A stretch of 64,000 nt of DNA. It comes from Tethya wilhelma (lineage: Eukaryota > Porifera > Demospongiae > Tethyida > Tethyidae). Where the stretch lies: assembly GCA_964030475.1 (NCBI GenBank), contig CAXIPT010000001.1:25860677-25924676 (forward strand). Direction: 5' to 3'. Made by a program: the position numbers and the translations under genes. Shown here piece by piece: positions 32,641 through 41,578 of the stretch. How positions within the stretch are numbered: position 1 is the first letter of the stretch; each line of letters starts with the position of its first letter. The notes beneath the pieces are model-generated. The model searched no databases. It was given only the letters and a program-made list of their open reading frames with translations, and was not told where the DNA came from.

Positions 32641-32723
32641 CCCAGTATGCCTTCTGCCACGAGGTGCTAGCTGACTACATCGATAAGTTTGACAACTATG
32701 CCAACTTCAAGGACATGATCTAG
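13154..32723 (+). CDS. Gene B: large Ig/FN3/YPDG receptor-type tyrosine phosphatase
   Basis: Forty-two exons join in frame to about 3368 residues, from a signal peptide at 13154 to TAG at 32721-32723. Order: signal, YPDG, Thr-rich repeat, YPDG, Ig, Ig, Ig, Thr-rich, YPDG, Ig, Ig, Ig, truncated FN3, FN3, YPDG+Ig, nine further Ig, two FN3 (the first on two exons), TM, PTP D1, PTP D2. D1 has WPDHGVP and [10 protein letters not shown] and should be catalytically active. D2 has MCNDGVGRSG and HTDWG in place of WPD and is probably inactive. By family it would remove phosphate from tyrosines of membrane-proximal partners on ligand binding. It lies head to tail behind gene A and shares most of A's modules in order. 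The exon stump at 22193 follows a repeat insertion and an assembly gap, so the 19141-22315 part is uncertain. Confidence 0.8.
13285..13635 (+). other. YPDG module 1 of gene B
   Basis: Near-identical to 4240-4584 of gene A ([21 protein letters not shown]). Two in-phase donors exist, at 13630 (gtacac) and 13636 (gtaagc). The latter matches gene A and is preferred. Confidence 0.75.
13636..14380 (+). other. Long intron of gene B
   Basis: Non-coding, AT-rich. It carries the foldback element at 14201-14366 just before the Thr-rich exon. Nothing else was recognised. Confidence 0.5.
14201..14366. mobile_element. MITE-like foldback element, family 1
   Basis: Terminal inverted repeat taccgtatagctagaaattt at 14201 and its complement ending at 14366 (aaatttctagctatactgta). 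No ORF. The ends match those of 19291-19492 apart from a few bases. Confidence 0.65.
14381..14527 (+). other. Thr-rich exon with coding 27-bp minisatellite, gene B
   Basis: After [10 protein letters not shown] the exon repeats the nine-residue unit EATTMATTQ four times, from a 27-bp DNA repeat, with the copies differing at one base or none. The gene A counterpart (4758-4820) has a single EATT unit. Likely a mucin-like stalk whose length can change by slippage. Confidence 0.75.
14563..15611. mobile_element. Possible 1.05-kb element with terminal inverted repeats in a gene B intron
   Basis: ccatagactcagtttatt at 14563 and its near-perfect complement ending at 15611 (one mismatch) bracket non-coding sequence that fills most of the intron 14528-15691. 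No transposase-like ORF was seen, so it would be a non-autonomous element. Based on one inverted pair only. Confidence 0.4.
15692..16006 (+). other. YPDG module 2 of gene B
   Basis: Encodes [46 protein letters not shown]. Nearly the same as 5476-5793 of gene A. Confidence 0.75.
16066..17236 (+). other. Three Ig domains of gene B, first block
   Basis: Exons 16066-16356, 16542-16871 and 16931-17236. The first two match gene A 5860-6535. The third ([32 protein letters not shown]) is closer to the Ig domain type of genes C-E. All are phase 1-1. Confidence 0.75.
17317..17433 (+). other. Second Thr-rich exon of gene B
   Basis: Short exon with [18 protein letters not shown] type repeats, corresponding to gene A 5285-5383, placed before a third YPDG module. 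Together with that module it repeats the Thr-YPDG-Ig-Ig block, which suggests internal duplication. Confidence 0.65.
17631..17972 (+). other. YPDG module 3 of gene B
   Basis: Encodes [47 protein letters not shown]. Close copy of 15692-16006, with a short insertion before the last Cys. Confidence 0.75.
18032..19140 (+). other. Three Ig domains of gene B, second block
   Basis: Exons 18032-18325, 18379-18723 and 18826-19140, one Ig each. The first two repeat the pair 16066-16871. The third is of the type seen at 1464 and 10244, with an added stretch ([17 protein letters not shown]) also seen at 36033-36356 in gene C. Confidence 0.75.
19291..19492. mobile_element. MITE-like foldback element, family 1
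   Basis: A 21-bp terminal inverted repeat, taccgtatagcgggaaattt at 19291 and aaatttcccgctatacagta ending at 19492, encloses AT-rich sequence. It lies in the repeat-rich gap between Ig and FN3 exons of gene B. Confidence 0.7.
20845..21694. repeat. Direct repeats flanking the assembly gap
   Basis: About 170 bp at 20845-21022 (acgtggcattattatgcgca onward) recurs at 21519-21694 with scattered differences, both ending in taagtagtgtagga. The N run lies between them. The right copy overlaps the start of the foldback element at 21657, and the left copy stops at the gap, so the gap may hide another copy of that element. Confidence 0.65.
21023..21500. other. Assembly gap (478 Ns)
   Basis: Unknown sequence; nothing inside can be annotated. 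Confidence 0.98.
21657..22075. mobile_element. MITE-like element with long terminal inverted repeats
   Basis: Arms of about 107 bp, 21657-21763 and 21966-22075, are nearly perfect complements (aagtagtaaaaatttcaaaa ... cggcacatgactacttcat). About 200 bp of unrelated centre lies between them, with no ORF. The right end is about 115 bp from the truncated FN3 exon. Confidence 0.8.
22193..22249 (+). pseudogene. Truncated first FN3 exon of gene B
   Basis: Only the last 19 codons of the FN3 exon remain ([18 protein letters not shown]). Homology to 6602-6901 begins at about 22190, after unrelated sequence. An AG at 22191-22192 happens to keep phase 1, so it could still be spliced in, or be skipped with no frame loss since it is 57 bp. 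The FN3 fold itself is destroyed. Confidence 0.65.
22316..22621 (+). other. Second FN3 domain of gene B
   Basis: Intact phase 1-1 exon ([27 protein letters not shown]), matching 3074-3376 and 6969-7274. Confidence 0.8.
22631..22819. mobile_element. MITE-like foldback element, family 2
   Basis: Ends ttagcacaaaat and ttttgtacta, with inner arms aaagtttggcagatt and aatctgccaagttt. It shares gcagcaatacatgtatt with 9940-10150. It lies in the intron before the YPDG+Ig exon of gene B. Confidence 0.55.
22888..23511 (+). other. YPDG module 4 fused with an Ig domain, gene B
   Basis: Counterpart of 7348-7977 in gene A ([31 protein letters not shown], then SWRKNGQPV and GNFTCSVSN). Protein identity is very high by eye, with a two-codon deletion near NGQPVDVV. 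Confidence 0.75.
23574..27448 (+). other. Ig domain array of gene B, third block
   Basis: Exons 23574-23822, 23883-24191, 24254-24604, 24659-24973, 25034-25732 (two Ig domains in one exon), 25797-26129, 26191-26520, 26778-27104, 27161-27448. The first three match gene A. The later ones have no counterpart in A and are more diverged from one another, so they look older. Each shows LxCx, a central Trp and GxYxC. Confidence 0.75.
27510..28206 (+). other. Two membrane-proximal FN3 domains of gene B
   Basis: Exons 27510-27731 and 27792-27884 form one FN3 split by an intron ([32 protein letters not shown]). Exon 27943-28206 is the second ([34 protein letters not shown]). They occupy the place of the Cys-rich juxtamembrane domain of gene A. 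Confidence 0.7.
28264..28637 (+). other. TM segment and juxtamembrane linker of gene B
   Basis: Exon 28264-28402 encodes a Gly/Ser lead and about 28 hydrophobic residues ([18 protein letters not shown] onward). Exon 28465-28637 starts [13 protein letters not shown], a basic stop-transfer, and continues as an acidic/Ser-rich linker to the phosphatase. Confidence 0.8.
28711..30641 (+). other. PTP domain D1 of gene B, probably active
   Basis: Exons 28711-28808, 28877-28964, 29078-29154, 29218-29352, 29731-29862, 29931-30230, 30492-30641. Motifs in order: [36 protein letters not shown] with the general acid Asp, [10 protein letters not shown] with the catalytic Cys and Arg, and a C-terminal Gln (MVQT). 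All key residues are present. Confidence 0.88.
30894..32723 (+). other. PTP domain D2 of gene B, probably inactive
   Basis: Exons 30894-30993, 31067-31140, 31389-31655, 31843-32006, 32162-32297, 32640-32723. It keeps [22 protein letters not shown] and the CX5R loop as MCNDGVGRSG. The WPD loop is HTDWGC, and His before the Cys is Met. Such D2 domains usually regulate D1 or bind partners. Confidence 0.8.
31352..32639. repeat. Microsatellites in introns of gene B
   Basis: (TCTG)n at 31352-31375; (CT)n at 32096-32155 interrupted by a single N at 32146; (CT)n at 32597-32638. The last two run into the acceptor sites of D2 exons and act as their polypyrimidine tracts. Confidence 0.9.
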
Positions 32724-33034
32724 CCACCTCTCTCTCTTACCTAGGTTGTTGATACACATAATGTTAAACTATTGTTACAGTAATGTAGTAGTTGATAGTA
32801 TTGACTGTGCTGAGTTAACAGCTTACTAACTTACCATGCTTTTGTTGTATTTACCACACACACACACTGTAAGTTTTTTTTTGCCTTTGTTTACTGTTAA
32901 TTTTTGCCCATACACTCTACACTTCATATTGAAGCAAAATTTCCCTTGAACTGTTAATGGGGAAACACTTTCTTGGTTTACGAAGCAATAGCTCTCAAAG
33001 TACCATGTGTTAGAGAAGCAGCAATAATACTAGC

Positions 33035-33120
33035 AGTCAGTGGTAGTATGTGGTCGACAGTTGTAATGTTGCAAGACCTGGGTTCAAATTCCAGCTAGAT
33101 GTCAAGATTTTTTCCAATGA
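33035..33120 (+). mobile_element. tRNA-derived SINE candidate
   Basis: Contains agtcagtggtagtatgtggt (A-box-like) and, about 40 bases on, acctgggttcaaattccagc (B-box-like GGTTCAAATTCC), then a tail tcaagattttttccaatga. The same B-box and tail recur near 56130. Confidence 0.5.
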
Positions 33121-33908
33121 TTTTTCATGAGCTACGTGGGCATTGGGAGGAGCTGGTACATGTACAGTGAGTGTGTCTTTGATTCACCCCAGGTTAGTGA
33201 GTGGGTATCAATTAGAGAGAAAAATGTCAATTTGTTCTCTAAGTTGATTGAGTGTTGGGCTCTTAGGGAACTTGAGTGTTGTATGTAGATTACCAATGTA
33301 CATAAGTCACTCTATTGTGGCCATGTTGTACAACCCTTGCATACACCACATCCAATACCAGTACATACATACATACACTATCATTGTATTGCATGTGTGT
33401 ATGCCAATAGCATACAGTTATTGTCTTCACCTGTCAAAGTGCTCAGTCTCATCTCTCAAGGGACCATCCCCAATGCCTTACCTCATCTCTCCCTGGTGGT
33501 GGGTGCTGGTCTCTGGTTTTCGGTGACTGACTTGGTATCCAGGGGGAGGAGGGTTTTGGCGGACTAGATTGCCAGGGGCATCCTCGTCAACGCCTTGTGG
33601 ATGTCGATCGTTATCGAGAGGAGTTGCTGATGAGTTCAGTTTGAGCTCAACTCTCCTTTGACCCCACACGCGACACTCGTGACTGGGTGTGGTGAGAAGG
33701 AGCCATGGCTCTCTTTCTCCTTCCTCCTCAATCTCCCTGGGCTGCCATCTTCCCGCGCTGCTCACAACTAGCTAGTCTCTTCTTCTTCTTGGTGGGAGGA
33801 CAGTCAATGACGACGTTGGTTTACCTGAGGACAGCTGCGTTGGAATCTTCAACCGATCGGTCTTAATTTACTACTTATGTTAGCATTATAATAATAATAT
33901 GGTTACCA

Positions 33909-35147
33909 GGTAGTGTATTGAAGAGATTAGTGTGTCTTCAATAACTACATGGCTTGGCCCAGAACACTCGCAAAAGTATGTATTCGTTAGAACAACGTGT
34001 GTGTTCCATACAATAGGTAGTAGGGTTTCCACATAATACGAGTTGAGAGGAGCTCACAGAATGTGTGTGGTATTTTATTAACCATGCTGCTCACATCAGC
34101 TTGCTCTCTCTGTCTCCTTGTGCTACCTTCACTGGCCATGAGTGTGAGTGAGTGAGTGCAGCTCCTAGAAGAAAAGAAAAATGATATTCATATCAAATAA
34201 TTTAATTCTAGTCACAACATTCTTTACTTTTCCCTCCTAATGTTCATCCTAACCATTCTTCCTTCTCCATGCATTAATAGGTGTACAATTATAATAAACT
34301 CACTTCAGCTAACAGCTCTGCCTCTGCCTCTCTCTCTGTTGTTCTGTTTTCTTTCTTTCACTCTCAACAGCTGGACAAATGTTTGCTCAGTTTCTGTTGC
34401 CATGGAGACAGATTTTAATTAAAAGGGGTTGGGTCAACTGCATGTTAACTTGTTGTTTGATTAATTAAGGTCAGCTGCCATGCAATCATTCAGGTACCTG
34501 GAAAACTTCAACAGAAGTCCTACTTTACTTATAATAAATTATTATGGTAGTGTATTGAAGAGACTAGTGTGTCTTCAATAGCTACATGGCTTGGCCCAGT
34601 ACACTTGCATATGTATGCGTGTTCCATACAATAGGTAGTGAGTTGAGAGGAGCTCACAGAATGTGTATAGTATTTTATTATTAACCATGCTGCTCACATT
34701 AGTTTGCTCTCTCTCTGTCTCTTTATGCTGCCTTCACTGGCTAGTGGTTTTGTGATTGCAGCTCCTAGAGGAAAAGAATTTGAAAATAATATTCATAACA
34801 AATAATTTAATTCCAGTCACAACATTCCTTTTCCCTCTTACTATCATCATAATAATAATTTGTTACAAAGTTAGTTTAACAAAATCATTCAAACTTCCCA
34901 ACTCCTGCCTGTCTGGTATTCATACAATTAATGCACAATGTCATGCATATTTATCATAACTGTTTCCTTCCCCATGCATTATTAGGGGTACTACTGTAAG
35001 GAACTCACTTCAGCTGACAGCTCTGCCACTCTCTGCTGTTCTGTTTCTAATTCTTTCTGTCCCTCTCATGCTCTAGCTCAGCAGCTGGATAAATATTTAC
35101 TCAGTTTCTGTTGCCATGGAGATGGATTTAATTAAAAGGGTTTGGGT
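33909..35147 (+). repeat. Two direct copies of a 0.55-0.6 kb non-coding sequence
   Basis: 33909-34436 (ggtagtgtattgaagagatt ... gttgccatggagaca) is repeated at 34546-35147 with moderate divergence and small insertions, offset about 637 bp at the left end. The copies share ttgagaggagctcacagaat and accatgctgctcacat. Confidence 0.75.
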
Positions 35148-35493
35148 CATATATAGACTCTATTAGAAGCATTTTTGAGATTGCATGCAGCACTGTAGGC
35201 TTATCCTACTTCAGCAAAGGCAGAAAATCAGCTACACACAAGCGAACACAAGAGAGATATTATAGTCATGTTTTAATAATCATAGATAATATAAGTATAC
35301 AAGCTTTCAGCGTTATATATAATTATCTATGGTTAAATTATGCAAATCTTGACCAACAAAAGTGCACATCCGGTAGGCCTAAAAGTTATTGCCCATTCAA
35401 TTTCCGGTGGGCTGTGATGACATGCATAATTTCAGAGTCAGACCATAGATACTATCTATGGTCAGACGTAGACAGAAGTGGGTGAACGGAGAG

Positions 35494-35551
35494 ATGATTT
35501 TGCTAGCGACCCTTCTGTTACATACTGCAGCTGTCCTTGTACATGGGCAAG
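35494..35551 (+). other. Gene C exon 1, signal peptide
   Basis: Encodes MILLATLLLHTAAVLVHGQ and ends in phase 1 at gtaaga. It joins the YPDG exon at 35611 in frame. Confidence 0.78.
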
Positions 35552-38500
35552 GTAAGAAACTCTTTCAGTGGACTGTACATGTACTGTATAACTGACATTA
35601 TGTTTTCCAGTTGGGCTCATGTTCCGAGGTGCCTCATACCCTATAAACAGCAGTGTACTGTTAATAAATGATGTTGGGGAAGCCACCATGGAGACAAATG
35701 GTGACACTATTGTCTGTACCACTGACAGAAGGCCATGTTGTGCATCTCCTGATAGACGTGCTGGAAACTGGTACTATCCTGATGGAAGGATGGTACCTAA
35801 TAGTAATGGTGGTGAGGACTTCTTTCGTGGTAGAACTGATGAGGGAGAAGTTCGTTTGAGTCGTAGGACTGATGCTCTCTCTCCAACTGGATCATTCTGT
35901 TGTGAAGTACCTGACAACAGTAGTGTGACACACAGACTCTGTGTGAATCTAGGTAGTTGTCAGTATTTGTGATCTAGTTTAGAGAATTGTGTAATTTTTA
36001 GTATTGTGCTATATATATTATTTCTTTTACAGTTACTGTAGCTGCTTCCATTGCTATATCTGGGGCCCAGCCTTCTTCTATTGGCAGTTCTAGCACTCTC
36101 ACCTGCATGATCACTGTCACTGGAGCTCGCCAACTCGACCTCACCGTGACCTACCAGTGGTTAAGGGATGAGATGGAGGTCTCAGATGAAGCCAGCACTG
36201 TCACTATAACCTCAAATGAAACTCAATCAACTCTCTCCTTCTCTTCTCTCAGTCTCTCTGATGCTGGGCAGTACAGATGTGACGTCACTGTTAGTTCTAA
36301 CTCCCAACCTCAACCTGTGACTGAAATGAGTGACCCTATGGGCCTTACCCTACTGAGTAAGTGCTTGGCATTTTGCAACATGTTATATGTATTTAATTTT
36401 GTCTCTTTCAGTTCCCCCTCCCACTTCTGTGACTGTAACCCCTCCTACCTCTGGAACCATCTTCACTGGCTCCTCTCTCACTCTGACTTGTACTGTTGTA
36501 CTCAGTTCAGCAGTGGACACTATAACAGTGAAGACAGTATTGATGGGACCAAATGCATTTAGTTCTTCCTCTGATGCTACAAGGATTGGTACTACACTAA
36601 CATATGCCAGTATGACCTCCTTTACCTCACTAGCAACAAGTGATACTGGAGTCTATACCTGTAGAGCTATTGTCACTTCATCGTCTGATCATCTTGAAAT
36701 GAGTAGTCCAAGTTTTGGAACATACTCTCTTACTGTTGGTATGGTAACAATTTATTGTTGAAATCTTACTGAGAATTAGCAACAAGATAGAAAATCCTAT
36801 TAGGCTAAGCTATGTTATCTGCAAAATACTGTTTGTATTTCAGTTGATGTATGCACCACTACTAACTGTGTATCTGGTGCCACATGTGTGAGCAATGGTG
36901 GTAGTTCCACTTGTATGTGTCCATCTGGTTTCACTGGGGATGGTACTACTGGTACTAATACTGGGAGTGGCTGCAGAGGTACATGTAAAGATTGTGTAGT
37001 TTTCCTACCATGTAGAAAGAGAATTTCTCTAGAAATTTATAAATTTTCTTCTGTTTGCATTAAGACATCAATGAGTGTTCCACTGCCATGGCTGTCTGTG
37101 TCTCTACTGCCTCCTGTACTAACACTAATGGTAGCTTCACTTGTACCTGTCCACCTGGTTTCACTGGAGATGGGAGAGTCAGTCCTGGGAGTGGATGTAC
37201 AGGTTATCCAAACTATTATACTATAGTAATAATTGCTTGCATGAGCAGTTTCTTTATCTGTTATTCTTGATTATATAACAGACATCAATGAGTGTTCCAC
37301 TGCCATGGCTGACTGTGTTTCTGCTGCCTCCTGTACTAACACTCCTGGTAGCTTCACGTGTACCTGTCCACCTGGTTTCACTGGAGATGGGAGAGTCAGT
37401 CCTGGGAGTGGATGTACAGGTTAGTTGTACTGTAGTAGATTAGTGTTCGTACTGTCAAGTAAAATGTGCCAAGGACTTACGAACAAACTAGAGTGGTTCT
37501 TATTTTAACAATCAGACATCAATGAGTGTGCCATTGGAACTGCTGACTGTGTGCAAGATGCCTCCTGTACTAACACTCCTGGTAGCTTCATTTGTAGATG
37601 TCCTTCTGAATTCAGTGGAGATGGGAGAGTCAGTGGAAGTGGATGTACAGGTATTAAAACTAAACCACTATAGATTATGAAAATGACAGGCGTTGTAACA
37701 ATCTTTTAGATAGTCCCGTTATGCTTGAATTCCGAGATGTTCAGTACTTCAATAATAGTGTTATACCGCTGAGTGAAATTGGAGATACCGCTGCTGATGG
37801 ACATGCTGTCTTTTGTACTACAAACAAAGTGGAATGTTGTTCAACTTTACCCAATCGTGCTGGAGAGTGGCACTATCCTAATGGAACAGTGATACCTAAT
37901 AATGCTGCTGGTTGGGACTTCTATCGTGGGAGAGGAGGCAGTGATGACGGACGCATTCGATTGAATCGTAGGAACAATGCTCAGTCTCCAAGTGGACTTT
38001 TCTGCTGTGAACTACCAGACAGTAATAATTTAAATCACACAGTTTGTATTAACTTAGGTAAGTTAGTTATTCATTTTACTCGTTTATTTTTAATGATTCT
38101 TTACATTGTTTAGATCTAGAACCCATCTTTGTTGCACCATCTGGCAGCAGCACTGCTGGTCAGCAGTACCAACTAACTTGTACATTTGTTACAACACTGG
38201 GAGATCCTCCTTCATTTACATGGCGGGATCCTGACAATATTGAACTGATATCTGATAATGGCAGGGTGGTGTCTGATGGAATAAATACTGGTCCTAATTA
38301 TACTAGCATTCTACAGTTCAATCCATTGCAAGTCACTCATGACGGGAGCTACACATGTGAAGTTTCATCAGGTACATCGGCTCCTCTAGCTAGTAGATCA
38401 TTTACAGTCACAGTGGTACCACTGCCTCCCACGACTGAACAACCTACTGATGGTACACCCACCAGGGATGGTGGCGGTGGTGGTAGTTCAGCACCAGGAG

Positions 38501-39012
38501 GAGGAGGTGGTGTTAGTGCAGGAGCTGTGGCTGGAGGGATCATTGTAGCTCTCATTATAGTAGCCATTGTGGTGGTAGTGGCTGTCATTCTCTTTCTCTA
38601 CTGGAGGTGAGACACCACTGTCAAACACTGGGAGAATCTTGTGTCAATTTTTATGTGTGGTGTCCGTTTATGTTGCAATTTTCTCAGTTTTCCTCCAACC
38701 TGTGACTGTATGTGTCACACTATGTGTGTGTGTGTTGGTTTGCTCTGTGAATGTTATTTCTTCCCCCCCCCCCNTGTTTCTTTAGACGTAGGAAATCTGA
38801 AGAGAAGCCATACACCGAGAGGAGGGCCCCACCCCCTCGCCCCGCCCCCTTCACCAAGGTCGGCTACCACAAGGGAAAGGCCAATGGAGAGCAAGTCACA
38901 TTGGGAGCTGATGGAGGTGAGGGACCAGGGGTAATGAGATATCACCCCTGTGATTAAAACTGTCATATCCTTTGTTTTTATAATGAGGCAGTTTCTCAAT
39001 CTAAATCTGTCA

Positions 39013-39055
<43 letters not shown>

Positions 39056-39057
39056 GT

Positions 39058-39142
<85 letters not shown>

Positions 39143-39606
39143 CACAGAGCCAGTCATAGAGCAGTTCCCTAAAGACACAACTGCAACAGAAGGAGAGTCT
39201 GTTGTCTTCAAAGTAAAGGTCAAAGCGCACCCCAAGCCCCTCTACATGTGGCTCCATAACGACCGTGAGGTGAAGTTGGACTACTCCATGGAGCTGGACC
39301 CCTCTGACGGCAGTCTCTCCTTCCCCTCCCTCGAGCCACGCCACTCTGGCTCCTACAAACTAGTGGTGAAGAACGACGAGGGACATGTGGAGAGGGTGGT
39401 GAAACTAACGGTCCTCACAGAGGGGGAGAACCCTGTCATTAGTGGAGAGGGCCCCCTACAGTCCAGCCCAGTACCAGTGGCTGACTTTGGCAAGTATGTC
39501 TCCAACCTTCACTCCAACAGCAACGCAGGGTTCAAGGAGCAATATCAGGTAGGAATGAGAGAGAAAAATGCTTTGCATTGCAGCTTGTAAAAGGTCTTAA
39601 TCTCTT

Positions 39607-39661
<55 letters not shown>

Positions 39662-40315
39662 NCTCTCTCTCTCTCTCTCTCTCTCTAGATCCTTGACAGT
39701 GGTGAAGAAGGCCATGCTGTATCAGTTGGAGTTACTAAGACTAATAGACCTCTCAATAGATTTGGGAACATAACAGTTTGTAAGTTGATGGCATCTCTTA
39801 GCAACCATCTCAGTATGCATTCAATGTGGGCTTGTCTTGATAAGTACCTCCTAAAAGCAGTAGGCATCAATTAGCTGGGGTGTTTCTCTACACATCTTTT
39901 TAGTTTCACTATGTTTCTGTGTAGATACAAATCTTTTGAAGTGAAGTACAGTTTGTCAATCCTGCCTTCCCTAGCCATTAGCTGGTCCCTGTAACAGTCA
40001 ATAGTGCATGTAAATGGCCTAGTCCATCAGGAGGCTATTGCTATCTGATGATGGCCTACCATATGAGGGAGTGTGTGGGAATGTGTTGACTTTTAAGAGT
40101 AACTTTATTGAGAGAACACAAACTATTGTTGATGGTTTCTCTCAAAGCAAACTACAAACTCGGCCTCAGGGATAGATAGGCTCATGCTCAGTACACAGCC
40201 ACTTATCATAGTTGTGATACAAGGAAAATGTAAATAAAATGACCTTTGAGTGACTGTGTGTATTTGTGTGTAGTGCATATGTGAGAGAGAATGTGTGTGT
40301 GTGTGTGAGAGAGAG

Positions 40316-40397
<82 letters not shown>

Positions 40398-41195
40398 TCC
40401 TCTACAGATGATGATAACAGGATCCAGCTGACACCAGTGGAGGGGGAGACCAGGTCCTACATCAATGCCTGCTATATTGATGTGAGTGCTAGCTAGCAAC
40501 AATAGCCGCATAGTTTATGAGGCTATTGAGCTTGTGAGTAGCAGCTACATTCATTGGAGGCTTCTACTAGTGAAGCTGTACAGCCTTTGGTTTATTTCCA
40601 AACAGCATTGTCTTTTGTAGTGGCTAAGAGTTCATGTTGAAGCCTTTGTTAGTAGTAACTATACCATTTCTTGCTGGGACCTGGTGAAAATGAAGGTCAT
40701 GGAAATGGTTCTTGTTTTGTGTTGGCCTGAAGGGTTTGTAGAGTGGCATTCCAAGAGGTGCCTCCTGCACACACAGACACCCATATGTTAGATACAGGCT
40801 GTACTATGGGTGTGTCTATCAGAGCACTGTGTGCTGGAGTTGCTCAAGGAGTGAATAGTTTGTATTAGCTAGAGTGGTAGTAAATTCCTCAATTACCCTA
40901 TTAAGACAATATATTGTATTCTATATAGGATCTACTAATATGGTCTCCTCGCTGTGAATTGGTGTATGTGTGTGTGTGTATGTGTGTATGTCATATGATG
41001 TGGTAACATATGTTGTTTGTACTTTATTGTAGGGATTCTCAGTTCCCAAGAAGTTCATTGCCACTCAAGGTAAGACTGCTGCTGCACTTCAGGCAGAGAG
41101 TGTGTGTGTGTGATTTAATCTGATTGTTGAGGGAAGTAAGTGCACTTGTAGATAATGACTTCCTTTTTGAAGTGTATAGGGTTGCACACACGTGT

Positions 41196-41246
<51 letters not shown>

Positions 41247-41525
41247 ATGTGCGTGTGCGTGTGTGTGTGCGTGTGCACGTGTGTGTATGGAATCACACTG
41301 TCTGTAGTGTATACCATTGTGCTTTCACCATAAGCAAGTGTGCAATTCTTGGTTTCCTTAGTTATGGTACAGATATCGTAGCATCTTTCCCAGACCTTGT
41401 GTATGTGATCACTATTCAAATAGTTCACCGTAATTATTTGTACCATGTGTATACTTTATTGTGTAAACTGAGAAGCTTATGATTGAGAGTATTGTATGTG
41501 TGTGTTTGCAAGCAAAGTCAAAGTT

Positions 41526-41578
<53 letters not shown>

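Larger units (their letters stand above)
32724..35493. other. Spacer between genes B and C
   Basis: About 2.8 kb without an exon I can support. It contains a tRNA-derived SINE candidate near 33035 and two copies of a 0.55-0.6 kb repeat at 33909-35147. A GC-richer patch near 33480-33780 has an open frame on the minus strand but no domain or splice context. Confidence 0.5.

Noticed and set aside
33478..33765. 95-codon open frame on the minus strand in a GC-richer patch
   Set aside because: No domain, signal peptide, splice context or paralogue in the window. Low-complexity Glu/Pro composition fits chance.
38950..41446. Open frames of alternating Thr-His or Cys-Val
   Set aside because: They are translations of (AC)n/(GT)n microsatellites in introns.
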